From the NCBI RefSeq assembly GCF_022836475.1, contig NZ_BQXH01000008.1, positions 44,281-108,280 on the forward strand: a stretch of DNA of 64,000 nucleotides, given 5' to 3'. Below are positions 43,196 to 52,576 of this stretch, in pieces. A program made the position numbers and the translations under genes. Position 1 is the first letter of the stretch; every line of letters begins with the position of its first letter. The notes under the pieces were generated by a model. The model made no database searches. It was not told the origin of the DNA and was given only the letters and a program-made list of their open reading frames with translations. The DNA is from Ligilactobacillus pabuli. GTDB taxonomy: Bacteria > Bacillota > Bacilli > Lactobacillales > Lactobacillaceae.

Positions 43196-43315
43196 ACAGA
43201 GCGGAGTCACCCGGTTAGAAGGTGAGAATTAACAAGCTTCCGGTCATGATGCGTTTTAGGCATCGTGATCGAAAGCAGGTTAAGCACAATCTTCTGGGTG
43301 AAGTAGCTCGACTAA
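43196..43315 (+). repeat. 120-bp structured repeat, copy 12
   Basis: The outer arms TCACCC-AGAAG pair with CTTCT-GGGTGA. The inner arms are a different sequence, TTCCGGTCATGATGC with GCATCGTGATCGAAAG, and still pair. The copy is upstream of both flanking genes. Confidence 0.85.
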
Positions 43316-43320
43316 GAAAA

Positions 43321-43438
43321 ACAGAGCGAAGCAAACCGGGAGAACTTGAGCACTATCGGAGCGTAGTCTTTAATGCGGTTTAGGCATTGAAGTCTGAGCT
43401 TGGATAGGCGGAGAGTTCTGGTTTGAGTAGCTCGACTA
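43321..43438 (+). repeat. 120-bp structured repeat, copy 13
   Basis: Head-to-tail with copy 12. The outer arms CAAACC-AGAACT pair with AGTTCT-GGTTTG. A further short CAGAGCGGA fragment lies near 43532. The rest, up to 43719, is the NEAT operon's leader with TTGACA at 43650. Confidence 0.85.
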
Positions 43439-43719
43439 CAAGCACAACGGAGAATTCCGGTCCAGAAAATTTGTGTACCGAAATATCCCAAAACAGGGTA
43501 CAGGAAACGATTTGTGAGGGTTCAATCGTCCAACAGAGCGGATTTGAAAAATATGTGAAAACATCAGCAATTATAATTTTTGAGAACGCTAACGATAGGT
43601 AAGTGAATTCGAATAAAAAAATAAGAAAGTTCAAATTTGCATTGCTTTATTGACAGTGAGTGGTTAGTATTATTGTGTACGATATATTTTGTGAAAAAAT
43701 AGGAAAAGGGGAGTTACAA

Positions 43720-45651
43720 ATGAAGAAAGAGAGCACCAGTAAAAAGCTGTTATTTGCCATCACTTTATTATTTTCACTAGTAATTGGTTTTGGTATGAAT
43801 AAAGCTCAAGCTGCAGCGCCAGAACAGATTCCAGGCGATTATACCGCCCATGTTACATATTTAAATGCCGATAATCCGAGCGAGGAATCCATGATTGAAA
43901 CCGGCGGATTGTGGGATAAGGCAATTAAGTATACAGTTGGCCAGGACGGCTCAGCTGATTTGACGATTCAACAACAAAAAATGATGGGCTACATGAGCAG
44001 CGTCAATTATATCGGTCAAAACGCCAAGGGTGCTAAGGTCCCAATGCAAAAAACAAAAATCGATGACAACAATGGTTCGTGGAAGGCTCATTTGACACCA
44101 GCTTTAGCCGCTGAAATCCAGGCAAACAAAACTGTGACCGTGCAAATGACTTATACTGTACCTGGTTTGTTCAGTCATGACGTCAACGTATTGGTCAAAA
44201 TCAACTCAGTGGACGAACCTGACCGTGCAGCTTATGAACAAAACCAAAAATTAATGGCACAAAACAAGGAATTACAGGAACAATTGGCAGCTTTGAAAAA
44301 TGAAGTTACTAATAATCCGAAGCTCAGCCAGTTACAAAACAGTGTGGACTCTTTACAAAAGCAAAACACCCAGTTAGCCGCTGATTTAGCTAAGGTTAAC
44401 GAACAAAACAAAGGTTTGAGCCAACAAGTTGCTAGTTTGCAAAAGCAAGTTGAAGCATTGAACCAAAAAATCGCTGCTTTAAGCAAGGAACTTACACCAC
44501 AACCAGCAGGTACAAAATACACTGCGACTGTCAACTATACTAAGCCTGGTTCAACAGAGCCATCAGCTTTGAACGGATTTTTTGGTAAAACGATCACTTA
44601 TGTGAAAGATGCCAAGGGTCAAGTGACTGTTCAGTTAAAACAAGCACAAATGCTGGACTTGATGAAGTCCGCAACCTTTAACGGCCAAAAGATGACTAAG
44701 ACTAGCGATGGCTGGTCTTTGAAGTATCAAGGTGCACTAGCAGACATTGATGTTCACCAAAAGTTTACTGTCGGTGTTAGCTACAACGCGATGGGGCGCG
44801 ATTTCAACCATGAAGCAGATGTTGAAATTTTGTCAATTACACCAGATGGTTTTGGGACAGAAGTTACTCAACCAGCTCCAAGGCCAACACCAGCGCCAGC
44901 TCCAAAACCAAAAGATCCAGCTAAGAAACCTACTACACCAAAGAAACCAGCGGAAGGTGTAGAAGTTGCTTCATTGACTCAAACCGGCCAATATACAGCT
45001 AGTGTTGATTATAAAAACTTCGAGAATCCTAAAGAAGATTCAATGATCAATGGTGGGATCTGGAGTAAGAATATCAAACTAGTGAAGCATGCCGATGGGA
45101 CAGTAACAGTAACGATTAAACAACCTAAGATGCTTGATTACATGAGTTCATTGTATTTCGATGGTGTGCAAATGAAGAAGGTTAAGCAGGGTAACGGTGC
45201 CAAAGACGCACCTGGTTACGGCTACTGGATCGCAACATTATCAGCTGCCAAAGCTAATGACCTTAAAAAAGGCAACACGGTCGTAGTTTCAATGGCGTAC
45301 ACTGTTCCAGGTGTGTTTACTCATAATGTCAAAGCCAATGTAGTGATTAACAAAATCGTGACTGGTTCTGTTCAAGATGATCAGAACGGTACAGATGATA
45401 AAAAGGACCAGGGAAACAACCAGATTCCTGCAACTTCAGTTTCTAATGACCCAACAGACGGCCAAATTACAAGTACTAGTGTTCCAGCTGATGGTTTACC
45501 AGTCCCAGCACCAGGTGATCCAGCTTACTTGCCACAAACTGGTGAACAACAAGCTGCTAATAATGAATTAACACTTGGGTTGATCTTGTTAGTGATCGCC
45601 GTGAGTGGAATTGCAGGTCTGTCAATTTATCGGGGGAAACAAAATGCATAA
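43720..45651 (+). CDS. LPXTG-anchored surface protein with three NEAT-like domains
   Basis: A 643-residue cell-wall protein: signal peptide (1-~32, ending AQA), NEAT-like domain 1 (~40-165), a Gln/Lys-rich coiled coil (~170-258), domain 2 (~265-373), a Pro/Lys-rich linker (~383-412), domain 3 (~424-547), and a sortase signal LPQTG (604-608) with a hydrophobic tail. NEAT domains capture heme or hemoproteins. In all three the YxxxY heme-ligand site is changed (FSHDV, FNHEA, FTHNV), so classical Tyr ligation is not expected. ATG 43720 follows GGGGAG. It is the first gene of the heme-uptake operon and overlaps the next gene by 8 nt. Confidence 0.88.
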   Translation: MKKESTSKKLLFAITLLFSLVIGFGMNKAQAAAPEQIPGDYTAHVTYLNADNPSEESMIETGGLWDKAIKYTVGQDGSADLTIQQQKMMGYMSSVNYIGQNAKGAKVPMQKTKIDDNNGSWKAHLTPALAAEIQANKTVTVQMTYTVPGLFSHDVNVLVKINSVDEPDRAAYEQNQKLMAQNKELQEQLAALKNEVTNNPKLSQLQNSVDSLQKQNTQLAADLAKVNEQNKGLSQQVASLQKQVEALNQKIAALSKELTPQPAGTKYTATVNYTKPGSTEPSALNGFFGKTITYVKDAKGQVTVQLKQAQMLDLMKSATFNGQKMTKTSDGWSLKYQGALADIDVHQKFTVGVSYNAMGRDFNHEADVEILSITPDGFGTEVTQPAPRPTPAPAPKPKDPAKKPTTPKKPAEGVEVASLTQTGQYTASVDYKNFENPKEDSMINGGIWSKNIKLVKHADGTVTVTIKQPKMLDYMSSLYFDGVQMKKVKQGNGAKDAPGYGYWIATLSAAKANDLKKGNTVVVSMAYTVPGVFTHNVKANVVINKIVTGSVQDDQNGTDDKKDQGNNQIPATSVSNDPTDGQITSTSVPADGLPVPAPGDPAYLPQTGEQQAANNELTLGLILLVIAVSGIAGLSIYRGKQNA

Positions 45652-46483
45652 GAAGAGTGTAATGTTAACTTTTCTGAGCGTATTCTTGCTGACAATTTTG
45701 GGCTTTGGTCATAATCAAAAAGTCGAGGCTGCGAGCTATCAAACGAATTATACGGTCCTGAAAGCGGGAACTGGACAAGCATCTTATGCTGATGCCTATT
45801 TCTCTAAGCCGGCTGTAGTGACCGCTAATAGTGATTCGTATACAGTCTCTTTGACAGTTTCCACTGACCATTCTTTAGGGTCCTTTCCAGTTCAAGTGTT
45901 AAACGTGAACGGACAAGCACCGCAAGTCAGCAAGTCGACTAGCGGCAACCGCGATAATTACGTGGTTACTTTTACGACTAAGAGTGTCAAACAGGTGATG
46001 AGTGGGAACATGAAGGTTGATATTGATAATATTAACTATCATCATGTATATGGCTTTAATTTGCGAATGGATGCAGGCAATGTGCCGGCTTTAACTAGCC
46101 AACAATCAAGTCAAGCCAGTCAAACGCAAGCTAAGCCAGCTGCGACACAAAGTCAGCAAAAGTCAGCCGCTGCCAGCAACAGTTCGACTAAGCAAGTGAC
46201 AAGCTCAAGTGCTGCAACAAGCAGTCAAGCTAGTTCATCTTCTTCGTCTGCCAAATCTTCTAGCAGCAGCTCGTCTAGTAGTCAGAAGCAGTCCAGCAGT
46301 TCTAGCCATAAAAAGGTGAAAAAAGCCACTAAAAAGGCTGCAACTTCGTCAGAAAAAAAGGCTCAACAAGACCAAGTTAAACCAAAATCTACTAAGAAAA
46401 CCAGCTCCAGTGCTGCTTGGTGGATCGGCGGTTTAGCGGTCGTCGCAATTATTGGAGGAGTAGTGTACTTCATCAAAAAATGA
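45644..46483 (+). CDS. Membrane-anchored NEAT heme-binding protein
   Basis: A 279-residue protein with a signal peptide (to ~30), one NEAT domain (~32-145), a long Ser/Gln/Lys-rich low-complexity stalk (~150-250) and a C-terminal transmembrane anchor (WWIGGLAVVAIIGGVVYFI) instead of LPXTG. The domain keeps the classical heme motif: Tyr132 and Tyr136 in NYHHVYG, with SYADAYF in the lip helix. It probably relays heme from the surface protein to the ABC transporter, like IsdC. The start overlaps the upstream stop; the stop overlaps the next start (ATGA). Confidence 0.88.
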   Translation: MHKKSVMLTFLSVFLLTILGFGHNQKVEAASYQTNYTVLKAGTGQASYADAYFSKPAVVTANSDSYTVSLTVSTDHSLGSFPVQVLNVNGQAPQVSKSTSGNRDNYVVTFTTKSVKQVMSGNMKVDIDNINYHHVYGFNLRMDAGNVPALTSQQSSQASQTQAKPAATQSQQKSAAASNSSTKQVTSSSAATSSQASSSSSSAKSSSSSSSSSQKQSSSSSHKKVKKATKKAATSSEKKAQQDQVKPKSTKKTSSSAAWWIGGLAVVAIIGGVVYFIKK

Positions 46484-47370
46484 GTGAAAAAAAGAGAAAA
46501 CAAATGAGCATTGCGCTGGTAGCAGTGCTTATTTTATTAATTATCATTGGTGGGTGGTTGTTGTTTGGTAAAAAGAAACCAGCTCAGCCAGCCGAAAAGA
46601 GAGTTACAGAACGCATCGTGGTGACAACGGTCCCGATGACGCAAATCTTTACTAAGTTGGACCTGCCGTTAGCGGGGGTGCCAACGACAACGGAAAAGTT
46701 GCCAAAACGGGTCCAAAACAAGCCAAAAGTCGGGAACCATGTGGCCGTTGATTTGGAAAAAATTGTCAGTTTAAAACCGGATGAGGTGTATGTTGATTCC
46801 GAACTGACGGAAGATTACGCTGCCAAGTTAAAGGAGCAGCACATTAAAATGACGGCTCTGCACTTTGACGACTACACAGCGATGCGCCAAACGGTCACTG
46901 CGCTAGGTAAAAAGTATGACCGGCAAGCACAAGCCAAGCAGTTGAATAAAAAATTGCAAGTTAAACGAGTCAAGCGTGCTCAAAAGCCTAAGGTCCTTTT
47001 ATTAATGGGAATGCCTGGCGGTGGATTTTTAGTGATGAATCAACATAGCTATGTTGGTGACCTGGTGACGCGAGCCGGTGGAAACATTGTGGCGGCTGAT
47101 CCCCAGTCGGTCATGACTCCGGTTAACACTGAAAAAATTGCTCAAGCTCAGCCAGACGTGATCATTCGTCTGGCACATGCCATGCCCAAGCAGGTCCAGC
47201 AATCATTTGACGAGAGCTTTAAACAGCAGCCTTACCCAAGTCTGCCAGCGGTCAAAGAGCAGCGAGTTTATGACGTTCAAGCACCTAAATTTTCACCAAC
47301 AGCAAATTTGCATGTGAAGGAAGCCTATCAACAAATAAAAGAGTGGTTAGATGACAGCCAAGAAAATTAA
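46480..47370 (+). CDS. Heme ABC transporter substrate-binding protein, membrane-anchored (IsdE-like)
   Basis: A 296-residue protein of the PF01497 binding-protein family. It starts with a lysine-rich cytoplasmic end and one membrane helix (IALVAVLILLIIIGGWLLF). There is no lipobox Cys, so it is tethered by a helix rather than by lipid. VVTTVPMTQIF, LLLMGMPGG and PKFSPTANLHVKEAY match IsdE-type regions that carry heme ligands in relatives. ATG 46480 overlaps the previous stop (ATGA). The end overlaps the permease gene by 20 nt. Confidence 0.88.
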   Translation: MSEKKRKQMSIALVAVLILLIIIGGWLLFGKKKPAQPAEKRVTERIVVTTVPMTQIFTKLDLPLAGVPTTTEKLPKRVQNKPKVGNHVAVDLEKIVSLKPDEVYVDSELTEDYAAKLKEQHIKMTALHFDDYTAMRQTVTALGKKYDRQAQAKQLNKKLQVKRVKRAQKPKVLLLMGMPGGGFLVMNQHSYVGDLVTRAGGNIVAADPQSVMTPVNTEKIAQAQPDVIIRLAHAMPKQVQQSFDESFKQQPYPSLPAVKEQRVYDVQAPKFSPTANLHVKEAYQQIKEWLDDSQEN

Positions 47371-48265
47371 ACATCTTAAAATTATGCTCGGCGGATTGCT
47401 AGTTATGCTGGTACTTGCGGGAGTCTTATTACGCGGACAAGACGCTAGTGTGCAAGTTATCATACAGTTGCGCGTTCCCCGGGTGTTATTTGCGCTCGGC
47501 GGTGGTGTAGTCCTGGTGGTTAGTGCCTTATTATTACAAACAACCTTACGCTCGGATTATTTGGATGGCTCAATGTTGGGCTTGGCCAATGGTGCGGAGT
47601 TAGCGCTCGCGCTAGTGAACGTGCTTTTTGCTCGGGCGCTGCCTTACCGGGTCTTAGTTGGAGCACTCGCGGGCGGGATCTTAGTGGTTTGCTTACGGGT
47701 TACCTTATTTAAGGTCAAGCACAGTTCATTTTTCTTGATCCTAGGTGGCTTGGCGTTAGCGATGTTTTTTGCCGCAGCGACTCAATTACTGACAACTGGC
47801 GGTGGTTTTCAAGGTAAAAGTTTGGCAAATACGACCTGGATCGATGTCTGGTTACTAGCGATAGTGATTGTGATTGGGCTGATTTTGCTATTAAGTCAGT
47901 GGACAAAGTTGGATATTTTTGCTTTACCTAGTTTGCAAGCCCGACAGTTAGGACTAAATGAGCAAAGTAGTTCGTTGACCTTACAGTTAGTTGCGGGTCT
48001 ATGGCTTGGTGCAGTGAGTGCCGTGTTAGGAACAGTCTTTTTCGTGGGGTTAGTGTTAGTGCAGTTGGTCAAATTGGTAACACAAGTCGTTGCCAGAAAG
48101 CGCATGGGATTAACAGCCATGGTGGGTGGCGTAGTTTTGTTAGGGGCAGACGACCTTGCCCACTATTTGTTGCCAGCCCGTGAACTGCCAACCAATGCGG
48201 TACTATTGTTGTTAACGGCACCGTTGATCTTAGTTTTGTTAAAGAGGTGGTTGCATGAAGTTTAA
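47351..48265 (+). CDS. Heme/iron ABC transporter permease, FecCD type (IsdF-like)
   Basis: A 304-residue integral membrane protein of the FecCD family with about 8-9 helices. It has RVPRVLFALGGGVVLVVSALLLQTTLR near the N terminus, which is the family's standard first-helix region. It works with the upstream binding protein and downstream ATPase. Its start lies inside the binding-protein gene and its end overlaps the ATPase start by 11 nt, so translation is tightly coupled. Confidence 0.9.
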   Translation: MTAKKIKHLKIMLGGLLVMLVLAGVLLRGQDASVQVIIQLRVPRVLFALGGGVVLVVSALLLQTTLRSDYLDGSMLGLANGAELALALVNVLFARALPYRVLVGALAGGILVVCLRVTLFKVKHSSFFLILGGLALAMFFAAATQLLTTGGGFQGKSLANTTWIDVWLLAIVIVIGLILLLSQWTKLDIFALPSLQARQLGLNEQSSSLTLQLVAGLWLGAVSAVLGTVFFVGLVLVQLVKLVTQVVARKRMGLTAMVGGVVLLGADDLAHYLLPARELPTNAVLLLLTAPLILVLLKRWLHEV

Positions 48266-48890
48266 GAACTTACAGGCTAATTACCGAGAGCGGGTAGTTT
48301 TTACTGGAGTGACTGGCCAGTTAGAACCGCACCAAATCACGATGCTGCTCGGGCAAAATGGAGCGGGCAAGTCGACTTTGATGACGATTTTAGGTAGGTT
48401 AAAAAAGGCGCAGGGACAGTTAGAATGTCCCGAAAGCACGCTGTATTTACCCCAGAAAAACCAGCTGTTTGATTATTTGAAAGTCAACGATTTGTTGCAA
48501 CTGGCAACCACAGTCACATCGGCAACAGTTAATCGAATCGAGCAGACGTTAGAGCTAGCAGACTTGTTACCCCGTGATTTTTTGCATTTATCGAGTGGGC
48601 AGCAACAGCGAGTCTGGTTGGCATATGCTTTGTTGCAAGATAAAGACGTGATTTTACTAGATGAGCCGCTAACTTTTTTGGATTTGAAGTATCAGCAACG
48701 ATTGTTGAAGTTGTTGGTTGAGTTAAAACAAGAAGAGCAGCGGACGTTTTTGCTGAGTATTCATGATCCGCAATTGGCACGTGAGTATGGTGACGTGATC
48801 TGGTTGTTAGATCAGAAGGGATTGACGACGGGTCAGCCGGAGCAGTTGCTAACTGAGCAAAAGGTGAAAGAGTTTTTCGAGTTACAGTAA
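48255..48890 (+). CDS. Heme/iron ABC transporter ATP-binding protein
   Basis: A 211-residue ABC ATPase, short but complete: Walker A GQNGAGKST, Q-loop LPQKNQ, signature LSSGQQQRV, Walker B VILLDEP and the H-loop His in LSIHDP. It is the last gene of the NEAT operon and powers the heme permease. A 120-bp repeat begins one base after the stop. Confidence 0.92.
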   Translation: MKFKNLQANYRERVVFTGVTGQLEPHQITMLLGQNGAGKSTLMTILGRLKKAQGQLECPESTLYLPQKNQLFDYLKVNDLLQLATTVTSATVNRIEQTLELADLLPRDFLHLSSGQQQRVWLAYALLQDKDVILLDEPLTFLDLKYQQRLLKLLVELKQEEQRTFLLSIHDPQLAREYGDVIWLLDQKGLTTGQPEQLLTEQKVKEFFELQ

Positions 48891-48891
48891 A

Positions 48892-49011
48892 ACAAAGCGG
48901 AGAAACTCGGTTAGAAGACGAGCACTAAGGAGTAAGGGCAATTAATGCGATTTTGGCATTGGTTGCCTTTGCTGATTAGGCGGAATCTTCTGAGTTTCAT
49001 AGCTCGACTAC
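48892..49011 (+). repeat. 120-bp structured repeat, copy 14
   Basis: Begins directly after the ATPase stop. The outer arms GAAACTC-AGAAGA pair with TCTTCT-GAGTTTC. The inner arms AAGGGCAATTAATGC pair with GCATTGGTTGCCTTT. Both sets differ from other copies but pair. Confidence 0.88.
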
Positions 49012-49033
49012 GAAAAGCGGGTAGTGAAACGCT

Positions 49034-49149
49034 GGTTCAAACGTAAGTCGGCCAAACTTCTGTAGGCAAATGCGGAATCGAACGTAAGTCGGCCAGACTT
49101 CTGTAGGCAAATGCAGAATCAAACACAAGTTGGCCAGACTTCTGGACAC
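49034..49149 (+). repeat. Tandem 41-bp hairpin repeat, about 3 units
   Basis: Units CAAACGTAAGTCGGCC-N-CTTCTGTAGGCAAATGC at 41-bp spacing, each with a stem such as AAGTC-GGCCA-GACTT. Homologous to 25725-25886 and likewise running into a terminator. Confidence 0.78.
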
Positions 49150-49205
49150 AAAAGCGCCATCGCTCAAGTGAAATTTTAACTTGGGCGATGGCGCTATTTT
49201 TGTAG
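49150..49205. terminator. Strong terminator in convergent spacer
   Basis: AAAGCGCCATCGC-CAAGT pairs with ACTTG-GCGATGGCGCTATTTTT. Homologous to 25887-25937. Confidence 0.85.
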
Positions 49206-49321
49206 TTGAGCTTCGTGATGCAATAGATTCCGCTTAACATGTTTTCTGTCACGGTGCCTAAAGCGCATTAAAGGCCAGGCTCCGGTAGTGCTCGGGAGCT
49301 AGCCGCTTTGCTTCCCTCTGT
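49203..49321 (-). repeat. 120-bp structured repeat, copy 15
   Basis: On the minus strand. It starts at the stop codon of the cytosine deaminase gene and runs in that gene's direction. Confidence 0.85.
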
Positions 49322-49322
49322 T

Positions 49323-50558
49323 TTAGAAATTCAAAGTAGTTTCTGCTGGCTTAGTTTCTACTAACACTTTACCGTGGCGAATATTGTACAGGACGCTGCG
49401 ATGTTCGTTTAAGACTTCGTAGAAATCAGTACCATCAAGAATGATGCAGTTTGCTGGTTTACCAACTTCAATTCCGTAATTATCGCCGAGATGCAAAGTT
49501 TTTGCACCATTATAGGTGACAAAGTTAAATGAGTCTTGCAGCTGTTGGTAACCCATCAGTTGTCCGGCGTAAACACCCATGGTCAGCGGATCAAGCATAT
49601 TGCCACAACCAAGTGGATTCCACGGATCAGCAACATCGTCTTCACCAAACGAAACATTGATCCCCGCTTCCGTTAATTCCTTGATCCGAGTCAAGCCACG
49701 GCGCTTCGGGTAGGTGTCAAACCTCCCGCCTAGGTGCATGTTGACTAAAGGATTAGAAACAAAGTTAAGTTCTGCCATGCCTAACAGGCGGAAAAGTTTG
49801 TAAGTATAAGCATCATTATATGAACCCATCGCTGTGGTATGACTTGCTGTGACCCGGTCACGTAACCCTGTTTCGTAGGCTTGGGTTGCCAGTACTTCTA
49901 AGTTACGTGAGTTGGGGTCATCGATTTCATCACAGTGGACGTCGACTAGCTTGTCGTATTTTTCAGCGAGAGAAATTAAGTATTTCACGGAGTCTGCCCC
50001 ATACTGCTGGTTAAATTCAAAGTGAGGGACACCACCGACCGCATCTGCGCCTTCCCTGACTGCTTGTTCCAAGAGTGCTTTACCATTTGGGAAGGAAAGG
50101 ATTCCTTCTTGTGGGAAGGCGACCAGTTGCAGGTCGATGATATCCTTGAGTTCTTCCTTTAATTCAAGTAAGGCCTGGAGCGCAATCAAGTGTGGGTCAG
50201 TAGTATCAACGTGACTTCTGACAAATTGGACCCCGTTGGTAATTTGTTTGTGAATCGTTTGTTTGGCACGGTTTTTGACGTCGGCGAGCGTTAATGATTT
50301 TTTCCGTTCTGACCAAATCCGAATTCCGTCGAAGAGAGTGCCACTTTCGTTCCATTCTGGCTCCCCAGCGGTGAGGGTCGTGTCTAAATGAATATGTGAG
50401 TCGACAAATGGTGGCAATAAGATGTGCCCGTGACCGTCAATGACTTTTTCATCGGCTGTCGGCGTGATATTCTGGGCAATCTTGGCAAATTTACCATTCG
50501 TGATGCGCAGATCGGTTGAGCTTTTTTCATTGTTAAGACGAACATTTTTGATTAACAT
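49323..50558 (-). CDS. codA: Cytosine deaminase
   Basis: A 411-residue amidohydrolase-fold enzyme (EC 3.5.4.1) converting cytosine to uracil. The metal-site HxH is in PPFVDSHIHLDT, with VDVHCDEIDD, TASHTTAMGSYND and FGEDDVADPWNPLG as the further barrel motifs typical of CodA. The length is normal. No CodB permease gene is next to it. The stop codon abuts a 120-bp repeat in the same orientation. Confidence 0.9.
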   Translation of the reverse strand: MLIKNVRLNNEKSSTDLRITNGKFAKIAQNITPTADEKVIDGHGHILLPPFVDSHIHLDTTLTAGEPEWNESGTLFDGIRIWSERKKSLTLADVKNRAKQTIHKQITNGVQFVRSHVDTTDPHLIALQALLELKEELKDIIDLQLVAFPQEGILSFPNGKALLEQAVREGADAVGGVPHFEFNQQYGADSVKYLISLAEKYDKLVDVHCDEIDDPNSRNLEVLATQAYETGLRDRVTASHTTAMGSYNDAYTYKLFRLLGMAELNFVSNPLVNMHLGGRFDTYPKRRGLTRIKELTEAGINVSFGEDDVADPWNPLGCGNMLDPLTMGVYAGQLMGYQQLQDSFNFVTYNGAKTLHLGDNYGIEVGKPANCIILDGTDFYEVLNEHRSVLYNIRHGKVLVETKPAETTLNF

Positions 50559-50664
50559 AGCTGGACTCCTTTGGCTTTTCTTTCATTGTAGCCCAAAGGT
50601 AGGGCTAAAAGATACTATTACGCTGGAAATTTTAGCTGAACCGCTAGTTACTCTCCTGGCTTGA

Positions 50665-50693
50665 TTGACTGATTGGTTTGGTAATGCTATTCT
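50665..50693 (+). promoter_or_regulatory. Promoter of the DoxX-like gene
   Basis: TTGACT (50665-50670), 17 bp, TATTCT (50688-50693), preceded by TGC as a partial extended -10. It shows that coding must start downstream of here. Confidence 0.65.
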
Positions 50694-50718
50694 GAAAACA
50701 AATTTAGGAGATGATCGT

Positions 50719-51237
50719 GTGGAAAATTGGTTCAGGGAAACCCGCAGCGGATTGGTCGTGGTAACATTAATTCGGTGGTTTGTTGGGGTGGAGTGGCTCT
50801 TAGCGGGCTTGAGTAAGTTTGGTGGCGACTTTACCGCTCGCCCCTTTGTCTTGCGGGCAATTGCACATCCAGTGTTAGATGACTTTGGCAACCAGCCTTA
50901 CCCGTGGTTTACCGCTTTTTTGCGCTTTTTAGTTGAGCCGCACATTGGCTGGTATAATTTTTTAGTGCAGTATGGTGAAATTGCGATTGGGTTAGGCTTG
51001 TTGTTGGGAACCTTAACTACGGCAGCGAACTTCTTTGGCTTAGCACTCAATTTTATTTACCTGTTGTCGGGTTCAATTTCCACGAATCCCTTACTGTTAT
51101 TTTGCGAGATCTTGATCCTAATGGCGGGCAAGCAACGGTTTACGATTGGCTTTGACTACTGGTTGATGCCTTATTTGCGGAGAAAGCTGACCTTTCTAGA
51201 CCGCAAGAAAAAGGCCCGAGAACTACACTTTTATTAA
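50719..51237 (+). CDS. DoxX family membrane protein
   Basis: A 172-residue protein with about four membrane helices (VVTLIRWFVGVEWLLAGLSKF, LVQYGEIAIGLGLLLGTL, and the stretch after it), a pattern of the DoxX/TQO small-subunit group. The role is not established; family members are linked to redox or detoxification functions. GTG 50719 is the start because TTAGGAG lies 8 nt upstream; the longer frame would run through the promoter. It is independent of the divergent cytosine deaminase gene. Confidence 0.75.
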   Translation: MENWFRETRSGLVVVTLIRWFVGVEWLLAGLSKFGGDFTARPFVLRAIAHPVLDDFGNQPYPWFTAFLRFLVEPHIGWYNFLVQYGEIAIGLGLLLGTLTTAANFFGLALNFIYLLSGSISTNPLLLFCEILILMAGKQRFTIGFDYWLMPYLRRKLTFLDRKKKARELHFY

Positions 51238-51269
51238 ATGAAGTTTGGCACTTTTAGTTGCTCTGGGAG

Positions 51270-51298
51270 TTAACATTTTTCTCAAAAATAGCTATAAT
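51270..51298 (+). promoter_or_regulatory. Promoter of the second thiolase gene
   Basis: TTAACA (51270-51275), 17 bp, TATAAT (51293-51298), 29 bp before the TTG start. Confidence 0.65.
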
Positions 51299-51327
51299 TA
51301 AGTTTTAGCTGAGAGGGAGGAAAAATT

Positions 51328-52509
51328 TTGACAGAAGTAGTAATTGTTTCTGCATTAAGGACGGCAATTGGCAAGTTTGGCGGAGTCTTTAAAGATGTTT
51401 CTGCCGTGGAACTTGGAGCCAAAGTCCTCCAGAAAGCTGCTGCCAGCTTGAATTTGGCACCAGCAGAAATCGACGAAGTAATCGTCGGTAATGTGTTAAG
51501 CAGCGGTTTGGGTCAAAATGTCGCGCGACAAATTGCCTTGCAAGCTGGTTTGCCGCAGGAAGTTCCAGCTTGGACAGTGAACCAGGTCTGTGGTTCCGGG
51601 ATGAAGGCGATCATGCTGGGTGCCCAGTCAATTTTGGCGGGTGAAAATGAGGTCGTTGCAGTTGGCGGAACCGAAAATATGAGTCAGGCGCCTTACATTT
51701 TGAAGAATCATCGCTGGGGTAATAAAATGGGCCACGGCGAGTTAGTTGACAGTATGTTAAATGATGGCTTAACTGATGATTTTTATCACTACCACATGGG
51801 TATCACCGCAGAAAATATTGCTCATCAATTTGGCGTTTCTCGCGCGTTGCAAGATGAGTTCGCTCTTCAAAGTCAACACCGGGCTGAAGCGGCAATCAAG
51901 GCTGGCAAATTTGCAGCTGAAATTGTCCCAGTTAGTGTGCCGCAACGCAAGGGCCCAGATGTTGTAGTTGACCAAGATGAATGTCCGCGTTTTGGGCAAA
52001 CGTTGGAGTCGCTGCAAAAATTACGCCCGGCTTTTACGGATGAAGACGGGACAGTGACAGCTGGCAATTCATCGGGAATCAATGACGCAGCCGCGATGCT
52101 AGTTTTAATGTCGCAAGAAAAGGCTCAGCAACTTGGTTTACAACCACTAGCAACTATTGTGGCTTCGGCTTCGGTTGGTGTTGATCCCCAAATTATGGGA
52201 GTCGGACCAATCGCTGCCACCCAGAAAGTCATGCAAAAGACGGGACTGACTGTTGCCGATTTAGATTTGATCGAATCTAATGAAGCTTTTGCAGCAGAAG
52301 CAGTTTACGTTAACCAGCAACTTGGGTTTGATAGCAGCTTAGTCAATGTCAACGGTGGAGCAATTGCACTCGGTCATCCAATTGGAGCCAGCGGTGCGCG
52401 GATCGTGGTGTCATTATTACATGAAATGCAAAAACGAACTGTGCACCTTGGCCTCGCGACGCTATGTATTGGCGGCGGTCAGGGGAATGCACTCATTGTT
52501 AAACGATAA
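51328..52509 (+). CDS. Acetyl-CoA acetyltransferase (thiolase), second copy
   Basis: A 393-residue thiolase, closely similar to the one at 10762, of identical length and with the same catalytic residues (Cys88 in NQVCGSG, the His in [10 protein letters not shown] and the Cys in CIGGGQG). TTG 51328 follows GAGGGAGG. It has its own promoter and is followed by a long hairpin, so it is monocistronic. It could supply thiolase activity for the second acyl-CoA cluster, where the local thiolase gene is interrupted. The two copies likely arose by duplication, and this one is more GC-rich. Confidence 0.93.
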   Translation: MTEVVIVSALRTAIGKFGGVFKDVSAVELGAKVLQKAAASLNLAPAEIDEVIVGNVLSSGLGQNVARQIALQAGLPQEVPAWTVNQVCGSGMKAIMLGAQSILAGENEVVAVGGTENMSQAPYILKNHRWGNKMGHGELVDSMLNDGLTDDFYHYHMGITAENIAHQFGVSRALQDEFALQSQHRAEAAIKAGKFAAEIVPVSVPQRKGPDVVVDQDECPRFGQTLESLQKLRPAFTDEDGTVTAGNSSGINDAAAMLVLMSQEKAQQLGLQPLATIVASASVGVDPQIMGVGPIAATQKVMQKTGLTVADLDLIESNEAFAAEAVYVNQQLGFDSSLVNVNGGAIALGHPIGASGARIVVSLLHEMQKRTVHLGLATLCIGGGQGNALIVKR

Positions 52510-52516
52510 ATAAAAA

Positions 52517-52568
52517 TAACAGGCAACTTTCAAACTTCATGGAACCATGAGGTTGAAAGTTGCCTGTT
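52517..52568 (+). terminator. Long hairpin after the second thiolase gene
   Basis: AACAGGCAACTTTCAA-CTTCATGG pairs with CCATGAGG-TTGAAAGTTGCCTGTT over more than 20 bp. The U-run is poor, so it may act as a 3' end stabiliser as much as a terminator. Confidence 0.65.
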
Positions 52569-52576
52569 TGAGTTTA

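Noticed and set aside
43441..43719. Fur box or clear promoter of the NEAT operon
   Set aside because: TTGACA at 43650 is good but no convincing -10 stands at 16-18 bp, and no Fur-type palindrome was found.
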